A stretch of DNA of 64,000 nucleotides from Phoronis australis (taxonomy: Eukaryota > Phoronida > Phoronidae), in the NCBI GenBank assembly GCA_002633005.1, contig NMRA01000462.1, forward strand, positions 103,594 through 167,593, in the 5' to 3' direction. A model generated the notes under the pieces. The model was not told where the DNA came from, ran no database searches, and saw only the letters and a program-made list of their open reading frames with translations. Shown here piece after piece: positions 12,001 to 22,400 of the stretch (positions are counted from its first letter, which is position 1; the number at the start of each line of letters is the position of its first letter). A program made the position numbers and the translations under genes.

Positions 12001-15000
12001 GATCCTTATCCAGGTAAGAAATGATTTCTAGTCTTCAAAAGAAGTGATGCATATTGTTAAGGTTTCAGCCCAGGGGGTCAGTTTCGGTCGTGTAAGCACT
12101 GTGTCCATTGGTGGAATTACAGGCGATGTACTGTAACCAAATTCAGTTCTAACAAGTGATAAGAATGAAGTGATGTTACCTTGAAAGAAAAAATACAATT
12201 GTGGAGAAAGCTGAATGATTTATTTAACACTGGAGCTGGGCTCGGCAGTTTTAGTTGGTTTTTGCATTTCAGTTGTTATTGTGTAACACTTTGAATAGAG
12301 ATGTGATGCAAGAACTGCATTTGTATTGCAGAGCCAGCCTCATCCAAGGAGGCCAGTGTTGATCTCATCAAGTTAGACGTGTCTCGTACATTCCCACAGC
12401 TGTGCATCTTTCAGAAAGGCGGTCCCTACCACGACCTCCTTCATAGCCTCCTGGGGGCTTACGCCTGCTACAGGCCAGATGTGGGCTATGTAAGTACGGG
12501 GGATGATACCCGCTGATCATTTTACAGTTTTCCTGGAAATGTAATTGTGCCCTACAAATTGTGGAATAACCAAAACCTCAAATAATCAAGGGCTGGAGCT
12601 TGTTTTATCAAATATCATGTCTCATGATCCTACCTATACAGTCATAGGCACTTGATCCAAATGCAACGTCTTTTTTATTGGAATATAGCATTTTAACTGA
12701 CCTAAATTTGGCCTTCGTCAACATTCACGGTTAACCACCATCTTTGTAAACCACTTCAATGCAGTGTGCGCCAGTAGAATCTAAGATATGACGTCTAAGC
12801 TTTGACTGGGCTTACGATCATCGATAAACTGTATCCCCACTTTCTAAAGCATATTTATGAAGCGTAATTTTTCATACCTAATACCGCAGTCCAGTCGGGT
12901 AGTGTTCATAATCATGGCAGTTTTGTTTTATGTGCACTTCTCGTAATTGTACCGTACTTATCTAGGTAAATGCTCAGATTTGGCAAAGTGCCCTACTTGG
13001 AGATTTTTTTTGAAGACTTATGTCCATTTGGATAAGCAACTACCCCTGAATTTTTTTCTTGCTTTAAATCCTCTGGATGACTACAGTGTTCCGTGTTTGT
13101 AGTGTCTCCCTATTTGTCCATATCTCATCTTTTATTCAGGTACAAGGGATGTCGTTCATTGCCGCTGTTCTTCTGCTCAATATGGATGTGGCAGACGCAT
13201 TCGTATGCTTCACCAACTTGCTCAACAAACCGTGTCAGGTCACCTTCTTTAGAATGGACGAAAGCATAGTAAGTTTGGATTGGGGATTTGGCTGCTCCAG
13301 TGATTGGACAAAAACTTTGGATCAAGTATTCATTGCCACACGGTTATCAAATTAGCAGTACGCATGTAAACAAATTGTTTTATATAAAACGCATAGGTGA
13401 TGTGCAACCTTCTTGGCAAGTTGGTGCGTTTAGCCAAATTTCCACAAAACCGTAAATTTAACTCGGTAAAAGTGTTTAGTTTGTACACAGCAACTATGTA
13501 GAATTTAATGTTTGGCTTTGTGCCTAATAACCATTAATTGGGTGGAGTGACCATCTTTTTTAAAATTATGTCCTGAAAAAGGTCCATTCAAAGCAATACA
13601 CTGGTGACAATAATTTGTCCATTGGCAATTTTCTTTCGAAAAAAATGAGGATGAAATTTCAAGAAAAAATTCTTAATCATAGTTCAGTGTTTTTTATATG
13701 CAACATTCTATTTTTTGTGTTGAGTTCCTGAAATTCCTATTTTATGAAAGCCCCTTGTGCAAATATTAACAGTGTATACAGCACAGTATCTTAAAGTTTG
13801 AGAATCTCATAATAAAGCCATTTTTGAGTTATGATTTTATGAAGTTAGCCACATTTGGACATTTTTTTCTAGTATTTCACGTAATATTGACTTAGTTCTT
13901 TTTACAGGTGTTAATTGATAGATAGATCTGAAGTCACCTAGTACATCGTTTATTGATGTCATACTTCTTACGAATTATAATGTTAACACTCAGCTACAAC
14001 TAGAAATGGTCATTTCAAGCAATTTTTAAAAAAGTCTTTAACGCTGTTTTTCAGATGAAGGCCTACTTTGCCACATATGAAGAATTCTTCGCTGAAAATC
14101 TACCTCGACTGTTTAATCACTTCAGTAATCAGAAGCTGACCCCTGACCTCTACATCATAGACTGGTGAGTGGCAGGTGTCAATCTGTTAAAGGCTCACCA
14201 GTTTAGTGAAGGGAGCAAACGTTAAAGACCACTTTCAGAAGATTAAGTTTGGCTTTGCCTTTGAAACGGGCGACAAACTTGTCCCATTTATACCCAGCAT
14301 AATATTGTATCCCCCATGCTGTGCTTATTGAGGTAATCCCAAATTTCACACTAGATTAAATCAAGTTTGCACCCGAATATTCCCTTAAAAGCAAGTGCTG
14401 GAAACTATGTGGTCCATGCACCAAATGATGATTTTCAAAAATGGTGCTATGTAGCTTAAACATACTGGGAAATAAAGAACTTGGTCAAACATATTTATAT
14501 CATGTAGTTGGTGAAAACAGTTGAATGATAAAATGGCCGAACATATCAGGCACGACTATTCTTCAGTCCCAAGTGAACGTTTCACATTGTGAAATTGTGA
14601 TATTTCAACAAGTGATGTGTGTCTTCGCAACTTTGGTGTCTTTGTCAAAGACTTTATACTGCGATACCAAGATTGATGTTCCGCATATGTGTCAGTTTTT
14701 GTTCTTATCATTTTTAAGTTTGTTTTCACATTTTTGATGTGGTATCTAAGATAACTCGTGATTTCTGTATTACAGGATGTTTACTTTGTTCAGTAAGTCG
14801 TTGCCACTAGATGTAGCTAGTCGAGTGTGGGACGTCTACTATCGCGACGGCGAGGAGTTTCTCTTTAGGACGGCATTAGGTACAAAGTGTTTTTAAAGTC
14901 AACAACTTGTGTTTCTTTTTCAGCAATCGTTTGAATCCCTTGATAACACAGCCGCTCATGTTGTAAGCATTTGGGAAATTAGTCTGGAATAAATTTTATT

Positions 15001-15782
15001 GTGAATATTTTGGTAGGCAATTGCTATTGGTGGGAATGGTATAGTGGAGGGGATGCTGTTGAAAAAGTAGATCCACTGTTAATCAGTTAGCTTGTGATAT
15101 GTAACTCTGCAACTGTAGGGTCATCGTCATGACTTGTTGTCTAAATGAGATTCACTGCCTGTTGTGGTTATTGTGAAACGTGTATGCATTTTTTGTCATT
15201 TGCTTCATTGTCACAGAATTCCTAGGGCCCTATTGTATTTACAAATCAGTGCGTGAGTATCCCTCATCTGCCTCCATATTTTTTAGAGTTTTTGGGTCAA
15301 CTGTTCCCAGAGCTCTAATTTTCGAAAATGAGTAATGTATCATTGTTGGAACTTGCACTAATTTATCTGATAAGCATATTTTTGCTTGTAACTTTTAAAA
15401 CCTGAAACTAAGCCAAGAAATTACATATAAAGCTTTGTACAGGTTTTAAAAACTTTCCTTATTTCACCTGCCTCCTTGTTTTCCAAGTCTACAGGCATAT
15501 TTAGCAAAACCACATTCATTTTGTACCTTAGCTTGGGCTGAATTTGAGCATGATATAGTATCTCTAAATCCATCTCTTGTTCCCCCAGGCATCCTGAAGC
15601 TGCATGAGACAGTCCTGCTCAACATGGACTTTATCCACCTGGCCCAGTTCTTAACACGCCTCCCCGACAACATCAGTTCAGTAGAGTTGTTTCGCAACAT
15701 CAAGCAAATTGTGATGGAAGTGGACGGCAGGAAGTACAGTCAGGTGTTGGCCGCCAACAGGGACAGTCAGAAAGACAGTTAG
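3026..15782 (+). CDS. TBC1D12/14: TBC1D12/TBC1D14-type Rab GTPase-activating protein (3' part, 9 exons)
   Basis: Exons: 3026-3223, 7032-7114, 7774-7998, 8637-8720, 12332-12489, 13140-13268, 14055-14164, 14776-14879, 15589-15782 (TAG). All junctions are GT-AG, keep frame, and give 427 residues in the window. The N-terminal part has the SLFSRKPK and [11 protein letters not shown] blocks typical of TBC1D12/14, then a Lys/Gln-rich helix ([18 protein letters not shown]) and the TBC domain from [11 protein letters not shown]. Both catalytic fingers are present: the Arg of IKLDVSR (12385-12387) and the Gln of YVQGM (13143-13145). The intron at 12490-13139 falls between the Tyr and Val of YVQ. TBC domains speed GTP hydrolysis on Rab GTPases; TBC1D14 acts on recycling endosomes and autophagy. 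Invertebrates usually have one gene for the vertebrate 12/14 pair, so I do not choose. The 5' end is outside the window. Confidence 0.93.
3224..7031 (+). other. TBC gene intron, 3.8 kb, no gene
   Basis: AT-rich intron with no ORF showing family resemblance. Two weakly related words, roughly 'TTTCATCcCCAGgGATTtaa', occur about 100 bp apart near 5223 and 5320 and may be a decayed minisatellite. Nothing else is recognisable. Confidence 0.6.
8018..8050 (+). other. G-rich tract with G-quadruplex potential, 20 bp past a splice donor
   Basis: Four or more G-runs lie in about 33 bases (GGGG-TGTCA-GGG-TA-GGG, a 9-base loop, then GGGGG) on the sense strand. The tract begins about 20 nt after the donor at 7999. 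One loop is longer than the usual limit, so folding is only possible, not shown. Confidence 0.35.
8105..8187 (+). repeat. SINE-like tail fragment
   Basis: The segment from 'TTAATAAAGCA' through 'GTACCAGACTACCTGGAGTA' to 'ATTTTTTACAATTG' matches the tail of the tRNA-headed unit at 34370-34605, which has the same order of words. It is a second, headless copy of that family in this TBC intron. Confidence 0.5.
9331..9356. mobile_element. Relic terminus of the CCGTATTCGCC transposon family
   Basis: The words ATGGGCGCTTAATAGGG and CAAATACGG, followed by TA, match the right ends of the two long copies at 23279-24695 and 61089-62567. No partner left end is visible nearby, so this is a truncated or decayed copy. 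Confidence 0.6.
10262..10320 (-). repeat. Hairpin word of a retroelement-like repeat
   Basis: Contains the palindrome GATGGACT-TGAC-AGTCCATC (10283-10302) next to 'CATCTTCAGGGG'. Similar 'CTGAAGATGATGGACT' words occur in dispersed repeats of many invertebrates, and I associate them with Penelope-like element ends from memory. No reverse-transcriptase remnant is seen next to it. Confidence 0.3.
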
Positions 15783-18700
15783 CTACTCCGTGTGTTTCTA
15801 GGGAATCCTGACTTTTGTTTAAGAAATTCTGACATTTCTCTGGAGCCAACACAGATTTCAGCTGAAGGAAGGTTTTTGTGACATTGCATCCATCCACTGA
15901 GATTGGGGCCTCAGAAGCAAAAGCTTAAGACAACAATGGATTGCAGGCCTCGTGGTGGCAAAGAACGTTGTCGGTGCTGATTTCTATGGAACTCAGATGC
16001 ACATAGAGAGCATTTTCTAAGAAGTGATGTTGTCACAGCTGTGTAGAACTCAGAAATGCCTATGCAAGAAAACGAACACTTAAAAATGTGACTTTGGCAT
16101 GGCTCCCTTACCGCATAATCCGTTGCCTCATGCAAGACTGGTTTCTAAGAACATGTGCTCAAAATGAAGGTTAATTAGGAGAACATGTTTCAAATTAAAC
16201 CATAATGGGAGTTAGATAGACACGTTTTCTTTGTGGATTATTGTCCACGAAGTTTTATTCTGATGAAATGTAATTTCAAGAAATGCCATTTTACGGCACA
16301 GTGGTTTTTGAAATTTGTGTTCTGTTGGAGATTGACTTCTGAAAAAAATAGTGCCTTTGAAACATTTTTACTTCACTAGTAAATTTGTACGGCATATTCT
16401 GAAACTGCTTGTATGAAATACTTTTCTTTTAAATAAGTTCTTTGAAAAGAGAATGATGGTGCTAATTGTTTCCAGCAGGGATATTGTGAAACTCAAAACT
16501 GGTCTTGCTTGTTTGCTAATACCTGTTATGTGCAAATTGTTGTCGTTTTGACAGAAAACTGTCCAGTAAAATCTCATCAATTTCAGCCAATCATAATTGC
16601 CAAAATTGATCTTTTTCAGTCTTAAAAGGCATTCTTAAAAGGCTTCAAGCAATGTAGCTGTGCATGCCCACAATTTCTCAAACTGGCGATGCCAATGTTG
16701 TAGACCTAAAATGTTGAAGCATTTATTTAGTGCTGCATTATATGTTATGAAAAAAATGAAACAAGACTTTCACTTATCCTGTATGATATGGTGTCTTTAA
16801 TTGGTGAGATTTTACTGTATTACATGTTTTTCAAAATTGTAATATGCTCAAAAGCCTTTGCAAACATAACTGCAGTGCCCATTGCCAGTGGTGAGTGTAG
16901 TTGTTGCAGTTGTGTGTTGTGTCGACTTTAGCAAACTACATTACTGTAGGTGTAAATGAGCACCACTCAGGCATGGGTGGAAAGTGATGGATTCAGAGGG
17001 TGTCGAGAGACTATCTGCTCACATTACAGAAAGCAGAGATAGCAACCAGCCTTATAAGGTGGTGGTTTTCGAAAGGATTTGCTCGTGCAGACATTTTTTT
17101 TTTTTAGTTCTCCAGAATAGACGAGCAGAAAGCAGCTATAAGAATGGGTTTGGCATCATTGTAGATGCCTTTTGTGCTAATAAAAATGGAGACTTTGTTC
17201 ATTTTTATCATCACATGTGACTACATTATCACCGTGCAATGTGTAAGTTACATTTATTTTCATACTGAGTATTTTTGTATCTGACCTCTAACCATCACAC
17301 ATTTATGTGAGTGTTCCTCATTGATCTAGGTTTCTAGCGCATAGGATATTGCATTCTTTTCATTTAGTATATACGTTACAGAACCTGCGAAACGTAACCA
17401 GACTAAATGACCCGGAGATTCTTGCCATAACGGTAAGGTGCTAATGGACTTGACTGTGAACGACTGAATTTACCAGAATGTTATCAACTAGGTGGATACG
17501 CTGTAATAATCAAGATTTTTCCAGTCACTTAATTTGTAAGCAGAATTGGATTCCGAGTATTTTGCCTGATTACATTTAGCGTTTAGCGGTATACTTGGAG
17601 TCTCCCTGTAACTCATCTCTTGTTATTTAAGTATCAATGCAATTCGTTGTAAATATGTGAATAGATCTCATTGAATTATAGAATTGTGCAATTGAGGTGC
17701 TTGTACAATTTGTTGCCAGTAAAGATAAATTCCTGGATAAACTCCAAGCTGTGGGAAGAAATTGTGCGTGATTGGTGAACATTTGATTATAGGCCAGTTT
17801 ACATGCTTGTCAAATTTGTCGAAAAGTTGTCATTATTTGACAGAAACCAGATGGGTGACCATGTGAACACAATTTGTCACCGTAACAACTTGACTTCAGA
17901 GATGACACTGCCCTTTCTATGTTTCTGATTTTAGTTGCAGGCTTTATCGCATGTAACTTGCCATAGCTGTGTCAAGTAAATGGGTCATGCATGCTTATTG
18001 AAATTTAACGAGAGCCATATTTGTAGGGCTGATCCTTGTAGATTTCCAACAAAGACAAATACTGTGCCATTTAAGAAATATCCAGGTTACATGTTTTTCT
18101 TAAAGCAAAGGTAAACCTTAAGCTAGTGGTGCAAAAACAAAATGATGTTACTCACTATTGACAATTGAAAATATAAATATTTGCTGTGGCTATATTGTGT
18201 ACCATTTCTGGCCAGTTTTGTTTGTGAAAGTTCTGAAGAAAATGTACCATTCATTTAATGTTTTTTAAATTGCAGGCAAGTAATGACGCTGTGTTAATCA
18301 CCATTAGAAATTTTTCTTGGGCGATGAACTGTTTGGATTATGTGGTATGATAAAAATTCTCCAAAAAACGAAAGTCTATAAAATTAGTATCCAAAATTAA
18401 AGTCAAAACTCAATTTTCATTGTTCTGAAGATTACGGCATAGGCAATTTTAGTGTTTAGTTCTGAAATAATTAAGACTGCAGTTTTGTGTCAAGTCTGAA
18501 AACAGAGGACTAAGCAGATAACGAAATAGTTGAGAATAGCTTACGATGCAATGTTTTCACACGTCTCCACATGGAGGTCAATGATCATTTGTCATTGATC
18601 CAGATTCGTGAATTTGGGACGGCCAGTGTAGCCTATTTTTAAAATTTGGTTCAGGCTCAGAAAAGTAATAAATTTTGCACTGTCCTCAAACTGGAGAATC

Positions 18701-18820
18701 TTTACCATAATGGATGCTATTTTATCCCGATGAAACTGTGTAAAAGTGTTTTGTTTAATATTGTCGTACGAGTATCTTGTATATTTCAGAAGACTTAATA
18801 AACTGATTTAGATTAATTGT
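15783..18820 (+). other. Probable 3' UTR and downstream region of the TBC gene
   Basis: No coding resemblance is seen between the TBC stop codon and the convergent KCMF1 3' end. AATAAA words occur at about 17179 and at 18797-18802. If the second is used, the 3' UTR is about 3 kb and ends some 250-300 bp from the KCMF1 poly(A) signals. A shorter UTR is equally possible. Confidence 0.45.
18797..18802 (+). terminator. Candidate poly(A) signal of the TBC gene
   Basis: AATAAA on the plus strand, the last such word before the minus-strand KCMF1 3' end. Another lies at about 17179. Choice between them needs transcript data. Confidence 0.35.
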
Positions 18821-19087
18821 ACATCGGACATGGTCTTAAAACTTTTAGAAAGCGTTATATAGTCTCGTTAAAAGATAGACAGAATTTGATCATTGACAAT
18901 ACATAAATAACCTTCAGTCAGACACCTGTGTAAAAGATCTAGTTGCACAGTTTCAAGTCTGAGCCCAATTACGACCTCTGGCATAATATTTTTGTTGACT
19001 TCTTCATTGACAAAAGAATGAATTAACTTTGCAAGGATAAACATAAAACTTGGTATAAAGTTCTGTAAGACTTAAAAACACAAGATA

Positions 19088-19105
19088 TTTATTTACATAT
19101 TTATT
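19088..19105 (-). terminator. Candidate poly(A) signals of KCMF1
   Basis: Two TTTATT words on the plus strand (19088-19093 and 19100-19105) read AATAAA on the minus strand, about 300 nt after the KCMF1 stop codon. Confidence 0.45.
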
Positions 19106-19403
19106 ACACAGTGGAAACATAAACAACCACCAAAATTTTGGTTTTTGGCAAAACATGACTGCCATGTACATACTATTTCAACTGCGTTGATACACTATTG
19201 GTAAACTAAAATTAAACCATGAACAAGTCAAATTATACATCAGTACAGTCGCTCTGTCTCACTTTTGGCATATATCTTGCAGGTTAGCCTCGTATATATA
19301 AATAGTACCCAACAAACGTTTAATACAAACAATTGCTCTAAATTTTCACAAGGAAAAAACATGTTGCAGTTACAATAATAGTAATACACGTTTTCCTTCT
19401 GTG

Positions 19404-22400
19404 TTAAGGGGGAGGCGGTTCCTTTTCATCCAATTTATTCCTAGGACTATCTCTATTGGCCTTGATGCTACCTTTACTGCTGTCAACGACCTCTGACCCT
19501 TCACCTATGCACTGTGACTGACCCCCGGGGTCATTGGGCACATGACACAGGGCATATTCCGAATCACTAATTTTTAACTGATCAGTCAGTGTGGATAACA
19601 AGAGTTCCTGCACAAACAGACTTCTGTCGGCGCGCTCCATTTCCAAGACTTGCAGTTCTGAATCGCTCGGAGCAGCCTCGGTACACCTGGACATAAAGAC
19701 GGTGACATTGAACGTAACATTAAGAAATGACCAACCATGTTAACGCATACAATCAAATGCTAAGTAACAGACATTACATCGGTATAGAGTTAACAACAGG
19801 TTTCCAAGCAGTTCAAATAGAAGTCATCTTGTTTGACGACTCGAGCAAGTTTTGTGAGGTAACATAAGAACGCCGTAATGAAAGGCTAATGTTTCGCGAG
19901 TAAGTCTGCACCCTAATTACGTACACTAGCAAAATGGATGCAAATGAAAATGTACGTCAGCCAGCTAGGAATTGTGAATCATGGAAGGAGGCTGTAAGTA
20001 AACACAAAATTTCCATTCTGTTATCAAACATTTCATGCCATGTCTAATTGTCTTGCAACTGAACAATATAACGCAACGCACCCGAGTAATAAAAATGTTT
20101 GTGCAAAAATATTTTTGAAAAACAGCCTATTCCAATGGATACTTCCACCATGCTGATCAATAATTTGCCAACAGATTAGAATTATTCCTGTATTTTACTT
20201 TATTCTCAACTTCACAGCTTTGTTCCATGCTTTCGTGTTTTGATCATTCACTTTAGTTAAATTCACATTTTTCCCCTTGTCGTTATTGCTAGAGACTTTC
20301 TCCCGTAGTACTATGGACCTATGATGTTTCGTGAGAACCCAACTTATTGCACCAGGGCCCGGTCTCCAATCTTTTTACTCCAAATGGAACTCGAAATTAG
20401 GTTTGGCATTTTCTACTCTACTTTTGGGCGAACTCAAGATAAGTGTCTATTATTCTATGCTCGAGTACACAATAACTTACGTAGATAATTTATTGCCCTT
20501 AGTTCACAGTTTGTAAACCCAATATAAAAGCAATAAGTTCGAGTTTGAACTCGAAATTTCGAGTTTTTACTCGAGTTTGTAGCAACAATATACTGGTCTT
20601 CAAGGGCAAACTTGAACTAGAAACTCCTATGCATAAACTAAAATGTATTCGAGCACAGTCTGATAACCAATTATCTTAAGTTCGCACAAAAGGAGCAGAG
20701 AAATTGCCAAAAATAGTTTCGAGTTCGTTTCGAGTACAAAGATTAGAGACCGGGCCCAGTTCTTCATAAGCACACAGATCACATCTAATGACTTGAATTG
20801 TTGAATTTAAATCTAAAGTCAGTTTTGACAGTAGCTGGGCTTAGATCTCCTTTAATTTTTAAATTTAATTTTTGAATTTCTGGAGGTGCACCAAGAAAAA
20901 CGGTCACAAAAGTGAATGACACTAAACTTCACCTTGCTAGAAGGAACTGCGAAGTGTTGGCCGCCGCCGTTGTCGTCGGAGTGGAAACTGTGGTGACGTG
21001 CCGACTAGTCAGCTCCACTACTGAGCTGGGCGTGTTGTTCTGGGTGGCATGTCTAGCTTCAGCACCACGCCGGGGTAACCTCTCCAGCTGTTGTCTGAAA
21101 TAAACACAGCATACAATAATACATTGAGTTTGCCTAGAATGGCTAACGGAGCAACAAAATCATCACATCAATACAATCAAAAGAAATTGCAACATACCTT
21201 ATCTACCGAGAAAATTACGTAGTTTGGAAGAGTCCCTGAAATTTGGGATATTGAAATTCAAGCCAAAATTGAATTTTCTTGATTCTTAAGATTGGGGCAC
21301 AGAAAAATTTTAGCTATTATCATACCTCTTAAATATCAGACACTGCATTTCGTATCAACAAAGTCTGAGATAAAATTGTTGAAAATAGAGCTACCAATAT
21401 ACAATCAGTCTTTCTTGTGATTCTTTACTTTGGGATGGACAGTATTGCCCATTTCTGAATTTAGGTATGAGCTCCGACCTTGAGCAAAGAGAAATTTTAC
21501 CATACTTTTGTTAACACCACCATCTGTTATAAAACTGGTTTCAACTTCATCATTTGTGAGCCTAGAAGTTATTTTGGGCTGAGAAAGAATCAGCAATTCA
21601 CATTCGGAGTATTAAATGATCAAACTCAATCAAGCCAAGGTGTAGAGCCCCAATACCACAACTCACATGTAACCCGACAATGACAAGTAACTTGAATACA
21701 AAATTGTCTTTCCAACACGAAGACAGTTTATAGTAGTTTTTAACCAGGAGAGTAGCCTAATGTTTGGTCTACTCTGAGGTCTTCTCAAGGTAGAACCGCA
21801 AACTCCTTCATAGAACCATACTCAAAATGCCAATTTCATTAGAGATCCTAGATCACACAAAAATATATATTCGGATATTATGCCATTGATTGAGTTTGAG
21901 ACAAAAACAGCTGAACAATATTTCCCAAAAATACCAGATATGCATCTTCTCAACTCAGACATATTCCATATACCACAACTCCGAAAACTCTGTTGGTAAC
22001 GTCCATTACCCACGTATGTCCATCAAATAAGGCCTTGAAACTAGCCCCCATATGACCCCACGGGTACCACTGAACAATACCTTCCTCGAGGCTTAAAACG
22101 CACATTAAGTTTTATTGTACTGTTGAGTAATGAAATAAATTATTATGGATTCCTAAGTAAAAGACTAACGTATACTGCAGTATTCTTGGATGCAGTTAAT
22201 CCCTGGTCCGTTGATCATTAACATACCAGCCAGGCCTGCATACGTGGATATCAAGAAAATCATCCAAGACATTACGAGAATTAACAAATTCCCAAAATTC
22301 ACAGCAAAACAAACAAAAACAAGGAGTCCCATTTCATAGGTATTCCTGCAGTGGTTTTTTAGCGACAATTTCATGGACTTTTCAATGTCACATTGCGACT

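Larger units (their letters stand above)
8721..12331 (+). other. TBC gene intron, 3.6 kb
   Basis: Holds a relic end of the CCGTATTCGCC transposon family at 9331-9356 and a retroelement-like hairpin word near 10262-10320. No ORF here has family resemblance or splice continuity with the TBC exons. Confidence 0.6.
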
